A stretch of 64,000 nt of DNA, from positions 62,001-126,000 of the forward strand of contig CACNUI010000002.1 in the NCBI GenBank assembly GCA_902623545.1, written 5' to 3'. A program made the translations under genes and the position numbers. Under the pieces are notes generated by a model. It worked only from the letters and a program-made list of their open reading frames with translations. It did not search any database and was not told where the DNA came from. Position 1 is the first letter of the stretch, and the number at the start of each line of letters is the position of its first letter. This document shows positions 1 through 10,583 of this stretch, piece by piece. Source of the stretch: an uncultured Alphaproteobacteria bacterium (GTDB taxonomy: Bacteria > Pseudomonadota > Alphaproteobacteria > HIMB59 > GCA-002718135).

Positions 1-2
1 TA

Positions 3-386
3 AGTTTTATCAAAAGCTCTGATGTTATTATTTCTATTCTACCATCAACGGCTCAAACAAATAATATAATAGATAAAAAGTTTTTAAAGAATATGAGAAA
101 AAATTCTTGTTTAATAAATATCGGCAGAGGAAATGCAATTGAAGAGAAAGACCTTCTTAATCATTTAAAGAAAAACAAAAATTTTTATGCTTATTTGGAT
201 GTCTTTAAAGATGAACCTTTAAAATCAAGTAGTCAATTTTGGAAACTGCCAAATGTAACCATTACTCCACACGTGGCAGGTGTAACAGCTATAGAGCCAT
301 CTGTTAAATATATGCACTCCAAATATAAAAAGCTAAGAAAAAATAAAAATGTAAAATCAGATGTTAATCCATTTGATGGATATTAA
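3..386 (+). CDS. D-isomer-specific 2-hydroxyacid dehydrogenase (glyoxylate/hydroxypyruvate reductase-like), C-terminal part; 5' end outside window
   Basis: Open frame from window start (SFIKSSDVIISILPSTAQTNNIID..) with NIGRGNAIEEKDLL and LPNVTITPHVAGVT, typical of the NAD-binding 2-hydroxyacid dehydrogenase C-terminus. Confidence 0.8.
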   Translation, partial: SFIKSSDVIISILPSTAQTNNIIDKKFLKNMRKNSCLINIGRGNAIEEKDLLNHLKKNKNFYAYLDVFKDEPLKSSSQFWKLPNVTITPHVAGVTAIEPSVKYMHSKYKKLRKNKNVKSDVNPFDGY

Positions 387-1561
387 TTGACATCAAAATA
401 ATTTTCTAAAATTCTAAAATAAATACTTTCTAATCTAATAATATCTTCAACTAAAACAAATTCATCTACTTTATGAAGCGTTTGATTTCTAAGGCCTAAT
501 TCTACTACTTCACAATAGTTCTTTATATATCTAGCATCAGAGGTACCACCATCGGTTGCTTGCTCAGGTGGGCTATTTCTGCCTGTAACATCAGAAATTG
601 ATTTTGAAATAATATTATATAAATCTCCGGCTTTATTCAAAAATGACTCAGCAGTTGCATCATATGTATAAGTGCAACTAGCGTTTTCCAGTTTAGAGAA
701 AATCTTTTCTATTTTATTATCAATCCATTTTATAAGTGAGTCAGATGAGTGCATATCATTAAATCTAATATTAACTGTTGCTTTAGCTAATTCTGGAATT
801 ACGTTTTGCACAGGATTGCCAATATCAATAGTAGCGATTTGAACTGATGTTGGTAAAAAATTTTCATTACCTTCATCTAGCGGCTCTTCCAATATACTAT
901 TTAATAAATTTACTAAGTGATGTGAAGAATTTTCAGCTAAATGAGAATTCGCTGTATGTCCCTGAATACCTTTTACCTTAAAAAAGAAACTAACTGATCC
1001 TCTTCTTCCAATTTTTACTTTATCGCCGACCTCATTTTTAGAAGTTGGTTCACCAACAAGACAATGATCAAATTTATAATTTTGTTTACTTGCCCATTCT
1101 AGAATTCTTGGTGTGCCGTTTACAGAATCTCTTTCTTCGTCTCCTGTAATAATAAATGAAATCTTACCTGGAATATTTTTATATTTATCTACAAATCTTT
1201 TAGCGGCACTGATGAAACAAGCAACACTGCTTTTCATATCTTCACTACCTCTTCCATAAAGTTTACCTTCATCTATTTTTGCAGAAAAAGGAGGATATTT
1301 CCAAGAACTTTCATTTCCTACAGGAACTACATCTGTGTGACCAGCATAAGCAAAATGCTTTCCCTCATTTCCTATCGTTGCAAATAAATTTTTTACTTCA
1401 TAAGAATTGTTTCCAGAGAAAGTTAATGGATGACAGTCACATCCTATAGCATTTAGATGATTTGCAACGACTGTTAAAGCTCCCTCATCTTTTGGAGTCA
1501 CACTTGCACATTTAACTAAGGATTGTGTAAGAGTAACTGGATCAAAATTAATTTCTGACAT
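383..1561 (-). CDS. dapE: Succinyl-diaminopimelate desuccinylase
   Basis: M20 peptidase motifs (AGHTDVVPVG, GRGSEDMKSS, TGDEERDS); next to dapD. Confidence 0.93.
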   Translation of the reverse strand: MSEINFDPVTLTQSLVKCASVTPKDEGALTVVANHLNAIGCDCHPLTFSGNNSYEVKNLFATIGNEGKHFAYAGHTDVVPVGNESSWKYPPFSAKIDEGKLYGRGSEDMKSSVACFISAAKRFVDKYKNIPGKISFIITGDEERDSVNGTPRILEWASKQNYKFDHCLVGEPTSKNEVGDKVKIGRRGSVSFFFKVKGIQGHTANSHLAENSSHHLVNLLNSILEEPLDEGNENFLPTSVQIATIDIGNPVQNVIPELAKATVNIRFNDMHSSDSLIKWIDNKIEKIFSKLENASCTYTYDATAESFLNKAGDLYNIISKSISDVTGRNSPPEQATDGGTSDARYIKNYCEVVELGLRNQTLHKVDEFVLVEDIIRLESIYFRILENYFDVN

Positions 1562-2385
1562 TAATCTCTTAAAAGATCATTGATTGATGTTTTGCTTCTT
1601 GTTTTTTCATCAACTCTTTTAACAATAACAGCACAGTATAAAGAAGGATTAATATCTCCCTCTTTTTTTCCTGGTAATGTGCCTGGTACAACAACAGAAT
1701 AAGCTGGAACCTTTCCCATATGAATTTCACCAGTTGATCGATCAACTATTTTTGTAGATGCCCCAATAAAAACACCCATTGATAACACTGCACCTTCACC
1801 AACAATCACACCTTCTGCTACTTCACTTCTTGCTCCAATAAAACAATTGTCTTCAATAATTACAGGATTTGCTTGAAGTGGCTCAAGAACGCCACCAATA
1901 CCAGCGCCTCCAGAAATATGACAGTTCCTACCTATTTGTGCGCAAGAACCAACTGTAGCCCAAGTATCAATCATTGTTCCTTCGTCAACGTATGCACCAA
2001 GATTTACAAAAGAAGGCATTAAAACAACACCTTTAGCAATAAATGCAGATTTTCTTACAACAGCGTCTGGTACATACCGAAATCCTGCATTTAGATGATC
2101 ATCTTTAGTCCAATTTGCAGTTTTACTTTCTACTTTATCAAACCAAGTTGCATGCGATGCTTTAATAATTTCATTATCATTTAATCTAAAACTTAAAAGA
2201 ATTGCCTTTTTAATCCATTGATTAACTTGCCATTCATTATTAATTTTTTCACAAACCCTTAAGTTCCCACTATCAAGTTTGTTTAAAGTTTCATCTACTG
2301 CCTTTCTAATATCACCTGCAGTATTGATATTAATATTATCTCTATTCTCAAAGGCATCATTTATAATTTTTTCAAGATTACTCAT
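1561..2385 (-). CDS. dapD: 2,3,4,5-tetrahydropyridine-2,6-dicarboxylate N-succinyltransferase
   Basis: Left-handed beta-helix acyltransferase with [43 protein letters not shown]. Confidence 0.95.
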   Translation of the reverse strand: MSNLEKIINDAFENRDNININTAGDIRKAVDETLNKLDSGNLRVCEKINNEWQVNQWIKKAILLSFRLNDNEIIKASHATWFDKVESKTANWTKDDHLNAGFRYVPDAVVRKSAFIAKGVVLMPSFVNLGAYVDEGTMIDTWATVGSCAQIGRNCHISGGAGIGGVLEPLQANPVIIEDNCFIGARSEVAEGVIVGEGAVLSMGVFIGASTKIVDRSTGEIHMGKVPAYSVVVPGTLPGKKEGDINPSLYCAVIVKRVDEKTRSKTSINDLLRD

Positions 2386-3056
2386 ATTTTACCCTCATTT
2401 ACATCTTTTAAAAATAAACTCAAATCTCTTGTTTGAAAATCTAAATATTCTTTAGATGCTTCAATATCATCTGAAAAATTCTCGTAACCAGCATCAATCC
2501 ATACAGATGTGAAACCAACTTTTTTCGCTGGCACAAGGTTTTTAGCAATATCATCAAACATTGCCGAAGTACTTGGGTCAATATCGTATAAATTAATAAT
2601 TTGTTTATAAGGCTCAATTTCTGGTTTAGGGATATAGTTTGCTAATTTTATATCAAAAATTTCATCAAAAAAATTAGTCAAATTTATTCTATCAAGTACA
2701 TCAATTACATGTTGTTTGTTAGCATTTGTATATATTAATTTTCTACCTTCTAATTGTTTTAATTCTGTATTCAAACCTTCATTTGGCCCAACTATTGAAT
2801 AATTAAGTTTATGTACCTCATTTAAAAAAAAATCAGGATCAACACCATGATTATCCATTAGACCTCTTAAAGTAGTACCATGTTGTTTATAATATTTTGT
2901 CTGTAGCTTTTTTGCATCTGGCAAATCCATATTTAAGTTTTCAGCAATGAACTTGCCCATTAACTTATGAACCTGTTGAAATATACCGCTATCTGCTGAA
3001 TAAAGTGTATTATCTAGATCAAAAATCCATGTATTTATTTTTTTTTTAATTTTCAT
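2382..3056 (-). CDS. HAD hydrolase, pyrimidine 5'-nucleotidase type
   Basis: [17 protein letters not shown] motif I; conserved position between argB and dapD. Confidence 0.85.
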   Translation of the reverse strand: MKIKKKINTWIFDLDNTLYSADSGIFQQVHKLMGKFIAENLNMDLPDAKKLQTKYYKQHGTTLRGLMDNHGVDPDFFLNEVHKLNYSIVGPNEGLNTELKQLEGRKLIYTNANKQHVIDVLDRINLTNFFDEIFDIKLANYIPKPEIEPYKQIINLYDIDPSTSAMFDDIAKNLVPAKKVGFTSVWIDAGYENFSDDIEASKEYLDFQTRDLSLFLKDVNEGKI

Positions 3057-3971
3057 TTAATTTGAGATTAATTGCGTTCCAATTCCATGTTCAGTAAATA
3101 ATTCTAATATAACGGAATGAGGAATTCTTCCATCTAATATTGTAGATTTATTCACTCCTTTTTCCATAGCATTAATACAGGTCTGAATTTTTGGCTTCAT
3201 TCCGCCGGAGACAAAATTTTCTTTAATAATGTTTTTGGCTTCTTTTAAACTTAATGAAGAAATTAAATTTTTTTTACTATCTAAAATTCCAGCGACATCT
3301 GTTAATAAAAGTAATTTACTCGCTTCAAGTTCTCCAGCAATAAAACCTGCGGCTGTATCAGCATTTATGTTATATGAAAAATTATTTACATCAATTCCTA
3401 AAGGAGCAATTACTGGTATATGCCCTTTTTGAATATGATCTAATATAATATTTTTTTTAAGTTTTATAGGCTCACCAACAAACCCTATATCTACTATTTT
3501 CTCAATATTAGAATCATTATCTTTTAATTCAATTTTAAGCTTAGTTGCCTCAATTAAATTATTAATATTACCAGAGATTCCAACAGCCTTTACGCCTGCA
3601 GAGGAAATAGATTTAACAATTTCTGAATTTATATCTTTAGAGAGTACTTCTTCTACAACTTTTATAGTTTCTTTATCTGTCACTCTTAATCCATCAATAA
3701 ATTTAGAAGAAATATTTTTATTTTTTAATCTCTCTCCTATTTGTGGCCCTCCACCATGAACTATTACAGGCATAATGCCAACCTCTTTTAAAAGCCCAAT
3801 ATCTTTAGCAAAACTATCAGATAATTTTTTATCACCCATAGCATGCCCACCATATTTAATTACTATTATATCTCCACTATGTTGACGTATGAAAGGTAAT
3901 GCTTCAACTAATGTAGAAGCCTTATGTATAAAATAGGCTTGATCACTTTCAGACAAAAAATCAAATTTCAT
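3057..3971 (-). CDS. argB: Acetylglutamate kinase
   Basis: IVIKYGGHAMGD and VIVHGGGPQIGERL motifs. Confidence 0.95.
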   Translation of the reverse strand: MKFDFLSESDQAYFIHKASTLVEALPFIRQHSGDIIVIKYGGHAMGDKKLSDSFAKDIGLLKEVGIMPVIVHGGGPQIGERLKNKNISSKFIDGLRVTDKETIKVVEEVLSKDINSEIVKSISSAGVKAVGISGNINNLIEATKLKIELKDNDSNIEKIVDIGFVGEPIKLKKNIILDHIQKGHIPVIAPLGIDVNNFSYNINADTAAGFIAGELEASKLLLLTDVAGILDSKKNLISSLSLKEAKNIIKENFVSGGMKPKIQTCINAMEKGVNKSTILDGRIPHSVILELFTEHGIGTQLISN

Positions 3972-3973
3972 AA

Positions 3974-4594
3974 TTAATGAGATATTTTGTATATTGTTTT
4001 TTGAATATCAATAATACCATTATTTTTTTTTGTTTCAGAAACAAATATATTTTCAAATGTTTCTTTATAATTTTCCATTAAACTTAAAATTGAATTACTT
4101 TCATAATCTATTTGTTTTTTTGAGACTTTATCAATTTTAGTCAAAACTATTGAAAATTTTTTTGAACAATCATTGATTAAATCAATCATATCTATGTCTA
4201 AATCTTTTATGCCAACTTTTGAGTCGATTAATAAGAAAATATGATTTAAGTTACATCTATTTCTTATATATTCTTCAATTAAAGTTATCAATTTTTCTCT
4301 CATTACTTTAGAGACTTTTGCAAATCCATATCCTGGTAAATCTACTAGATTAATTTTATTATTAATTTCAAATAAATTTATACTCTGAGTTCTACCTGGT
4401 GTTTTACTTGTCTTCGCTAGTTTTTTTGTTTTTGTAATTGCATTAATCAAACTTGATTTTCCAACATTGGATCTCCCTATAAAACAACATTCATTATTAA
4501 TTTTTAACTCAGGAATATCTCTATAAGTATTAAAAGAACCTATAAAATTATTTGAAATAAAAAAATTATTTAAATTTTTATTAGGATTAGCCAT
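3974..4594 (-). CDS. engB: Ribosome biogenesis GTP-binding protein YsxC/EngB
   Basis: FIGRSNVGKSSLINAI, TPGRTQSINLF, DLPGYGFA. Confidence 0.93.
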   Translation of the reverse strand: MANPNKNLNNFFISNNFIGSFNTYRDIPELKINNECCFIGRSNVGKSSLINAITKTKKLAKTSKTPGRTQSINLFEINNKINLVDLPGYGFAKVSKVMREKLITLIEEYIRNRCNLNHIFLLIDSKVGIKDLDIDMIDLINDCSKKFSIVLTKIDKVSKKQIDYESNSILSLMENYKETFENIFVSETKKNNGIIDIQKTIYKISH

Positions 4595-6314
4595 TTTTGG
4601 CTAAGATTCTTCTTTGGATAAACCACTGCTGAGCAATTGATAAAATATTATTTACAGACCAATATAAAACTAGACCTGCAGCAAAACCAGCCAAAACAAA
4701 AGTAAATACAAATGGTAGTAGTGCAAAAATTCTTGCTTGTGTTGGGTCAGCAGGTGCAGGATTTAGTTTTTGTTGAAGCCACATTGTAAAACCCATAAAG
4801 ATTGGCAAAATTCCAATATCAATAATTGATAATAATGGAGGCACATTCCATTTAATAATACCAAATAAAGTCATTAATCCTAATGGGTCAGGTGCTGACA
4901 AATCATGTATCCAGCCATAAAATGGAGCATGGTACATTTCTATGGTAACAAATAAAACTTTGTATAATGAAAAGAAAATTGGAATTTGTACAAGTATTGG
5001 TAAACATCCTGCGAGTGGATTAGCCCCCTCTCGTTTATATAACGCCATAAGTTCTTGTTGCATTTTTTGTCTATCATTTGGATATGTCTCTTTTAATCTT
5101 TGCATATCAGGTTGTAATTTTTTCATTTTTGCCATTGATTTAAATGATGCTTGAGCAAGAGGAAAAAGTAAAAGCCTCATCAAGATTGTAAAAGCAATTA
5201 TAGCTAATCCAAAATTTCCAGCATATCCATGGAACCAATTAATTGCATAAGAAACTGGTTTTGTTAAAAAACTAAACCATCCCCAATCGATTGCATCTGT
5301 AAACCTAGGTATTGATAAGTTTTCATCATAGTGACTTAGAATGTCTAGTTTTTTTGCACCTACAAACAGTTGCCCCTGATAAATTAAATTGCTATCCTTA
5401 TTAACTAAATATTTTTCTCCAATATACCCAGTACTGTAATTATCTCTCCCATTATTTGAGTGTCTATGCTCAACCCTTATAGATTGGTTTTTTTCAGGTA
5501 TGAGTGCTGACATCCAATATTTATCAGTAAAACCTAACCAACCTCCGTTAATAGAATTTTTGTCACAAAATGATTTTTTTAAATTTTTTAGAGATTTTGT
5601 ACAATCTTCAAATATATCATCATAATTTTTTTCTAATAATTCATCATCAATAAGACTTATTAAGCCTTCATGTAAAATAAAAAAACCAATAGTATCCGGA
5701 GTATTAATTCTTTTAATTACTCTGTATGGATAAATTTCAATATTATTGTTGCTATTATTTATTATTTCTTGAGTTATCGAGAACATATAATTTTTATCAA
5801 TTGTAAAAGTTTTTTTAAACAACACATTTTGTTCATTACTCCATTCCAATGTCACTGGTGTCGTTGGACTAAGAAAAGCTGAGTTTGACTTCCAAACTGT
5901 GTCTTGATCTGGAAGGGTTATTTTGTTGTTCGAACTAATCCACCCAGTTTCAATAAAATAAGGGTTTTCACTACCGTTAGGTGATAACAGATGAATATTT
6001 TCTGAGTCCTGATCCAAACTTTCTTTATATTTGGATAAAGTTAAATCATCTAGAAAACCACCTTTTAAATTTATTGAACCCTGAACAGAATTCGTTTTAA
6101 AAGTTACTCTATTACTTTCACTAATGACAACATCTCTTGGTTTAATTTCATAAATATCTTTAGTAGAATTTTCAATTGAAGTTGCAGGCTCAATTACTTC
6201 ATCATCTATTGAGTTTGGTGAATTAATAGGCTGTGTAGGAATTAAAATTTGGAAAAATATAATAATTGCAATCGATATTCCAATAGCTAAATATAAATTT
6301 CTCTGTTCGTTCAT
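4587..6314 (-). CDS. yidC: Membrane protein insertase YidC
   Basis: Alpha/gamma-type YidC with periplasmic domain and conserved C-terminal core (NPLAGCLPILVQIPIFFSLYKVL). Confidence 0.95.
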   Translation of the reverse strand: MNEQRNLYLAIGISIAIIIFFQILIPTQPINSPNSIDDEVIEPATSIENSTKDIYEIKPRDVVISESNRVTFKTNSVQGSINLKGGFLDDLTLSKYKESLDQDSENIHLLSPNGSENPYFIETGWISSNNKITLPDQDTVWKSNSAFLSPTTPVTLEWSNEQNVLFKKTFTIDKNYMFSITQEIINNSNNNIEIYPYRVIKRINTPDTIGFFILHEGLISLIDDELLEKNYDDIFEDCTKSLKNLKKSFCDKNSINGGWLGFTDKYWMSALIPEKNQSIRVEHRHSNNGRDNYSTGYIGEKYLVNKDSNLIYQGQLFVGAKKLDILSHYDENLSIPRFTDAIDWGWFSFLTKPVSYAINWFHGYAGNFGLAIIAFTILMRLLLFPLAQASFKSMAKMKKLQPDMQRLKETYPNDRQKMQQELMALYKREGANPLAGCLPILVQIPIFFSLYKVLFVTIEMYHAPFYGWIHDLSAPDPLGLMTLFGIIKWNVPPLLSIIDIGILPIFMGFTMWLQQKLNPAPADPTQARIFALLPFVFTFVLAGFAAGLVLYWSVNNILSIAQQWFIQRRILAKNG

Positions 6315-6556
6315 TTTTTCTTCAATATATTTTTTGGCACAGGATCATAGCCATAATTTCCAAATGGATGACATCTCGATATTCTTTTAACTGACAACAT
6401 TAAACCTTTAATAAAACCAAATTGTTTGAATGATTGTATACTATACTCAGAACAAGTTGGTAAATATCTACAATGGGGGCCAATTATTGGTGAAATAAAA
6501 AATTGATAAAATTTAATTATTGTAATTGCAATCTTTATAATGAGTTTATTAATCAT
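6311..6556 (-). CDS. yidD: Membrane protein insertion efficiency factor YidD
   Basis: FYQFFISPIIGPHCRYLPTCSEYSIQSFKQFG; between yidC and rnpA. Confidence 0.95.
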   Translation of the reverse strand: MINKLIIKIAITIIKFYQFFISPIIGPHCRYLPTCSEYSIQSFKQFGFIKGLMLSVKRISRCHPFGNYGYDPVPKNILKKK

Positions 6557-6878
6557 TTATATTTTTTTTTAGTTCTAATATCAGTTTATCAAATTTTTCA
6601 TCTAGTATAGAGGATTTAGCTATTAACACATAGTAAGAATTTATTTTACCATTAATAATAATTTTTCTAGCCAATTCCCTCATTATTCTTTTAGCTTTAT
6701 TTCTTTTTACTGCATTTCCAATTTTTTTTGAAGCTGTGTATCCTACACCTATAGAATTTTCCAGATCTTGATTATGTAAAATTTGGATATTCATATTTTT
6801 ACCTTTGATAAATTCACCTTTGTTTCGTATCATAACGAAGGTTGATCTTTTCTTAATCGTAAATATTTGTTGGGCCAT
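6549..6878 (-). CDS. rnpA: Ribonuclease P protein component
   Basis: GVGYTASKKIGNAVKRNKAKRIMREL (RNR motif). Confidence 0.92.
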   Translation of the reverse strand: MAQQIFTIKKRSTFVMIRNKGEFIKGKNMNIQILHNQDLENSIGVGYTASKKIGNAVKRNKAKRIMRELARKIIINGKINSYYVLIAKSSILDEKFDKLILELKKNIND

Positions 6879-6886
6879 TAGGCCTT

Positions 6887-7021
6887 TTAAGCGCTTAACT
6901 GAGCTCTTCCTTTTGCACGTCTTCTATTGATAATCTGACGACCCGCTTTAGTAGCCATTCTAGCCCTAAAACCATGTCTTCTTTTTCTAATTACTCTACT
7001 AGGTTGATAAGTACGTTTCAT
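6887..7021 (-). CDS. rpmH: 50S ribosomal protein L34 (too short for the supplied ORF track)
   Basis: Manual translation: [44 protein letters not shown]. Confidence 0.97.
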   Translation of the reverse strand: MKRTYQPSRVIRKRRHGFRARMATKAGRQIINRRRAKGRAQLSA

Positions 7022-7084
7022 AATAAATATCTAGGCGTAATACGAATTCATTATATATAAGTCAAATATTTACTTATGTAATCG

Positions 7085-7915
7085 ATGAAAATTTTCAGAA
7101 AAGTCAGTGAATTAAAGAAAAATATAGTTTCAATTAAAGACACAGGTCAATCTATTGGTTTAGTTTTAACAATGGGAAGCTTACACGATGGACATTTATC
7201 CCTAATAAAAGAAGCACAATTACATAATGAATTTGTGATCTGCTCAGTATTTATTAATCCTACCCAATTTAATAATGATGATGATTTCAGATCTTATCCA
7301 AAAAAAATTGATGATGATATTTATAAATTAGAAAATATAGGATGTAATTTACTTTTCTTACCCGAAATTCAAGATGTTTACCCTAATGGATTGGTAAAGA
7401 AAAAAATTGTAAATAATTTTAGAAATATTTTATGTGATAAATTTCGACCTGGCCATTTTGATGGAGTTGCTACTGTTGTTGATCTTTTTTTTAATATTAT
7501 TAAACCTACGAATAGTTATTTTGGTGAGAAAGATTTTCAGCAAGTAAAAATAATTCAAGAGTTAGTAAAAATTAATAATCACAATATTAAAATAACTCAA
7601 TGTCCATCCGTACGAGATAATACAGGTATGAGTTTATCTTCAAGGAACTCTAAGTTTTCTAATGATCAATTAAAAATTTTCAATTTATTAGGAAGTAAAA
7701 TTAAAGAATATATTAATCTATTAAAAAAAAATAAAATTAATAATTTAGATCAATTAAAAATAGAGCTTCTACAAAATAATATAAATAAAATTGACTATTT
7801 AGAGATAAGAAATGAAAATAATTTAGAAATAACAAAGAATTATTCTGAAGCTAGATTATTTATTGCTTTATATATTGGTGATATAAGAATTATTGATAAT
7901 TTTAAGTTATACTAA
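7085..7915 (+). CDS. panC: Pantothenate synthetase
   Basis: LVLTMGSLHDGHLSLI, FGEKDFQQ, RDNTGMSLSSRN. Confidence 0.95.
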   Translation: MKIFRKVSELKKNIVSIKDTGQSIGLVLTMGSLHDGHLSLIKEAQLHNEFVICSVFINPTQFNNDDDFRSYPKKIDDDIYKLENIGCNLLFLPEIQDVYPNGLVKKKIVNNFRNILCDKFRPGHFDGVATVVDLFFNIIKPTNSYFGEKDFQQVKIIQELVKINNHNIKITQCPSVRDNTGMSLSSRNSKFSNDQLKIFNLLGSKIKEYINLLKKNKINNLDQLKIELLQNNINKIDYLEIRNENNLEITKNYSEARLFIALYIGDIRIIDNFKLY

Positions 7916-8520
7916 GGTATTAGCCAATTATATTTTGGTTCATTATTTTTAAATATTAATTTTAATCTACGATGACCTGAAATTTCTAAATAAAGCCAAT
8001 CAATTTCATTAATTTTATTTTCAACTACTGTAAAATTTTTATACCCTTTTTCACTTTCTTCAAGACTTGGTTCCTTACCAGTTAAGTGTTCAGGGATACC
8101 GTCTTCTGGAAACTCAGTGATTGAACTTGGATCTTTTAAAGTTAAGTAACATTTTCTACTAAACAATCTTGTCTTGTCCCACATTTCTTTAGCTGTATCA
8201 TTTTGATTATTGATCAAAGATATTGTTTTAATTCGCATTTGTATCTTTAATTTATGATCATAAAACACAAATTGAGAACTATTATTTTTTTTTAAATTAG
8301 GCACTTTTGGAGATCTAAAATCTGTGTGAAAATTTAGAGTCATACTAATTGGATTAAATTTTCTTAAGACTACAACTCTAGAATCTATTCCACCGTCACT
8401 ATCAATATTACAAAAAACAGGTGTATGAAATGCGTGTTTTCTATCTTTAACTCCTCTAGTTAAATTTTTCTTTATATCCTCAAATATTTCTGGAGCATTT
8501 TCTTTTGAAGAAGTCGACAT
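7912..8520 (-). CDS. Pyridoxamine 5'-phosphate oxidase-related FMN-binding protein
   Basis: RVVVLRKFNP.., FHTDFRSPKV, C-terminal ISGHRRLKLIF. Confidence 0.75.
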   Translation of the reverse strand: MSTSSKENAPEIFEDIKKNLTRGVKDRKHAFHTPVFCNIDSDGGIDSRVVVLRKFNPISMTLNFHTDFRSPKVPNLKKNNSSQFVFYDHKLKIQMRIKTISLINNQNDTAKEMWDKTRLFSRKCYLTLKDPSSITEFPEDGIPEHLTGKEPSLEESEKGYKNFTVVENKINEIDWLYLEISGHRRLKLIFKNNEPKYNWLIP

Positions 8521-8561
8521 TGTTATTGTAATATAAATTGTTTTGAAGAAATAGCTAGATA

Positions 8562-9356
8562 ATGGAAATAAATAAAATTACGAATTTATTGAATCTGGAG
8601 CATGTTAAGTTTTTAATATCTATCTTTAAAGAAAATAATATTGAAATCCGCTTAGTAGGAGGATGTATACGAGATGCTCTTCTTGAAAGAGAAATAAAAG
8701 ATATTGACACAGCGACAACTTTGGAGCCTCAAGATGTTTTGTCGTTATTAAAAGATAACAATATTGAATATGATGATTTTGCTATTCAATATGGTTCTAT
8801 AATTGCTTATCCTCATAATCGAAAAATACAAATTACAACTTTACGTGAGGATGTTAATCAAATGGGTAGACATACAAATGTAATTTATACCAACAACTGG
8901 AAAAAAGACTCAGCCAGAAGAGATTTTACTTTCAATGCTTTATATCTCGGAAACAATAATAAACTACATGATTATTACAATGGCCAATCAGATTTAAATG
9001 AAAGTAAAATTTGTTTTATTGGTGAAATAGAGGATAGAATAAAAGAAGATTACTTAAGAATCTATCGATACTTTAGATTTAGAGGTTTATTTAATTTACC
9101 TAAAACATCTTTAAGTGATCAAAAAATTGTAGAAAAATATATTCACGAATCTTTAGCGGTGTTGACCAACGATGTAATAAGGCAAGAAATATTAAAAATG
9201 TTTAATATGTCTTTTCCATTAAATTGTTTTTACATATCTCATCAAACGTTACAAAAATTTAAATGGGTTGAAATAGTCCAAGAGCATTTCATACGAACGA
9301 AATACGATCTTGGATTAAATAAATGTCTGAATAAGATTGATAATTTAATAAATTAG
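8562..9356 (+). CDS. CCA tRNA nucleotidyltransferase / poly(A) polymerase family, short form
   Basis: RLVGGCIRDALLEREIKDIDTATT and RRDFTFNALYLG; 264 aa. Confidence 0.85.
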   Translation: MEINKITNLLNLEHVKFLISIFKENNIEIRLVGGCIRDALLEREIKDIDTATTLEPQDVLSLLKDNNIEYDDFAIQYGSIIAYPHNRKIQITTLREDVNQMGRHTNVIYTNNWKKDSARRDFTFNALYLGNNNKLHDYYNGQSDLNESKICFIGEIEDRIKEDYLRIYRYFRFRGLFNLPKTSLSDQKIVEKYIHESLAVLTNDVIRQEILKMFNMSFPLNCFYISHQTLQKFKWVEIVQEHFIRTKYDLGLNKCLNKIDNLIN

Positions 9357-9757
9357 TTTTTTAGTTTACAACTTTCGCACAAACCAAATATTTCTAAATT
9401 ATGTTTTTTATAATTGAAGTTATTCTTTTCTGCTTGTTTTGAAAAATAAGAAATCAAATTATTTCCAGTTAACTCAGTAACACTATCACAGTTTTCACAT
9501 ATCAAAAAAGATGTAGAAGTTTTTGCATTACAGCCTTCATGCTTACAAGCAACATATGAATTTCTACTTTCTATTTTATGTACTTTGCCAATTTCTATAA
9601 GCTTATCTAAAGCTCTATAAACTTGAAGAGGAGATTTAATTCCTTTTTTTTGAATATCAAAAAGGATTGTATATGCCTTAAGAGGTTCTGATGCGCTTTC
9701 TAAAATATCTAGAACTGTTTGTTGATTTTTAGTTAAGTTTAAAGTTTCTAAAGACAT
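9353..9757 (-). CDS. zur: Fur-family regulator, probably Zur
   Basis: Fur-type winged helix and CEGCN/CENCD/CESCK cysteines; immediately downstream of znuB on the same strand. Confidence 0.85.
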   Translation of the reverse strand: MSLETLNLTKNQQTVLDILESASEPLKAYTILFDIQKKGIKSPLQVYRALDKLIEIGKVHKIESRNSYVACKHEGCNAKTSTSFLICENCDSVTELTGNNLISYFSKQAEKNNFNYKKHNLEIFGLCESCKLKN

Positions 9758-9776
9758 ATTCTAGATTACCAAATTG

Positions 9777-10583
9777 CTATCGTTTTTGCAACTGACCCTT
9801 AATTTCAAGAGGAACCAATGAAATAATGAAAAGTATTAAAGCCACCACTATTATTGAAGGCCCTGAAGAAGTATTTATTTCTAAAGAAGCAAATAATCCA
9901 ACTACTACTGATAAAATACCTGATAAGATTGCAATAACAATCATTTGTCTAGGACTGTTGCTAATGTTCCTGGCAATAGCCGCAGGAATTAAAAGTAAAC
10001 CTGTAATTAATAGTGCTCCAATCATTTTAATAGACAAAGCAATTACTCCTGCCAATAAAAGGGTAAATATAAAATTAGAAACTTCCGGCCGCATACCTTC
10101 AGCAGCTGACAAATCATAATTTACAGTTGCTGAAAATAAAGATTTCCAAATAAAATATAAGATAATTAATATTATGCTTCCACCTATCCAAACTAAACCA
10201 ATGTCTGCAGTTGTCACTGCAAGAATATCGCCAAATAATAATCCCATGAGATCAAATCGGATGAAAGATAAAAAACCAATCAATACTAAACCGATGGCAA
10301 GTGTTGAGTGAGCAAGAAGTCCAAGTAAAGAATCTCCAGCTAGTTTTGTTCTTTTTTGTAAGCTCACAAGAAGTAAAGCAACGACAGCTGATATTACAAA
10401 CACAGAAAAAGCAATATTTAAACTAAATGAGTATGCTAGTGTTACTCCTAAAAGTGCTGAGTGAGATAAGGTGTCACCAAAATATGATAACCTCCTCCAG
10501 ATAACTAAGCATCCAAGTGGTCCAGCAACAATAGCTATACCAACTCCTGCAACAAGTGCACGAATAAAAAAATCATCAAACAT
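9777..10583 (-). CDS. znuB: Zinc ABC transporter permease
   Basis: ABC-3 family permease (GDTLSHSALLGVTLAY); adjacent to znuC. Confidence 0.9.
   Translation of the reverse strand: MFDDFFIRALVAGVGIAIVAGPLGCLVIWRRLSYFGDTLSHSALLGVTLAYSFSLNIAFSVFVISAVVALLLVSLQKRTKLAGDSLLGLLAHSTLAIGLVLIGFLSFIRFDLMGLLFGDILAVTTADIGLVWIGGSIILIILYFIWKSLFSATVNYDLSAAEGMRPEVSNFIFTLLLAGVIALSIKMIGALLITGLLLIPAAIARNISNSPRQMIVIAILSGILSVVVGLFASLEINTSSGPSIIVVALILFIISLVPLEIKGQLQKR

Noticed and set aside
3229-3432. Plus-strand ORF antisense to argB
   Set aside because: Entirely inside argB on the opposite strand, no recognisable domain.
9826-10119. Plus-strand 97-aa ORF antisense to znuB
   Set aside because: Shadow ORF of a hydrophobic membrane-protein gene; no independent support.
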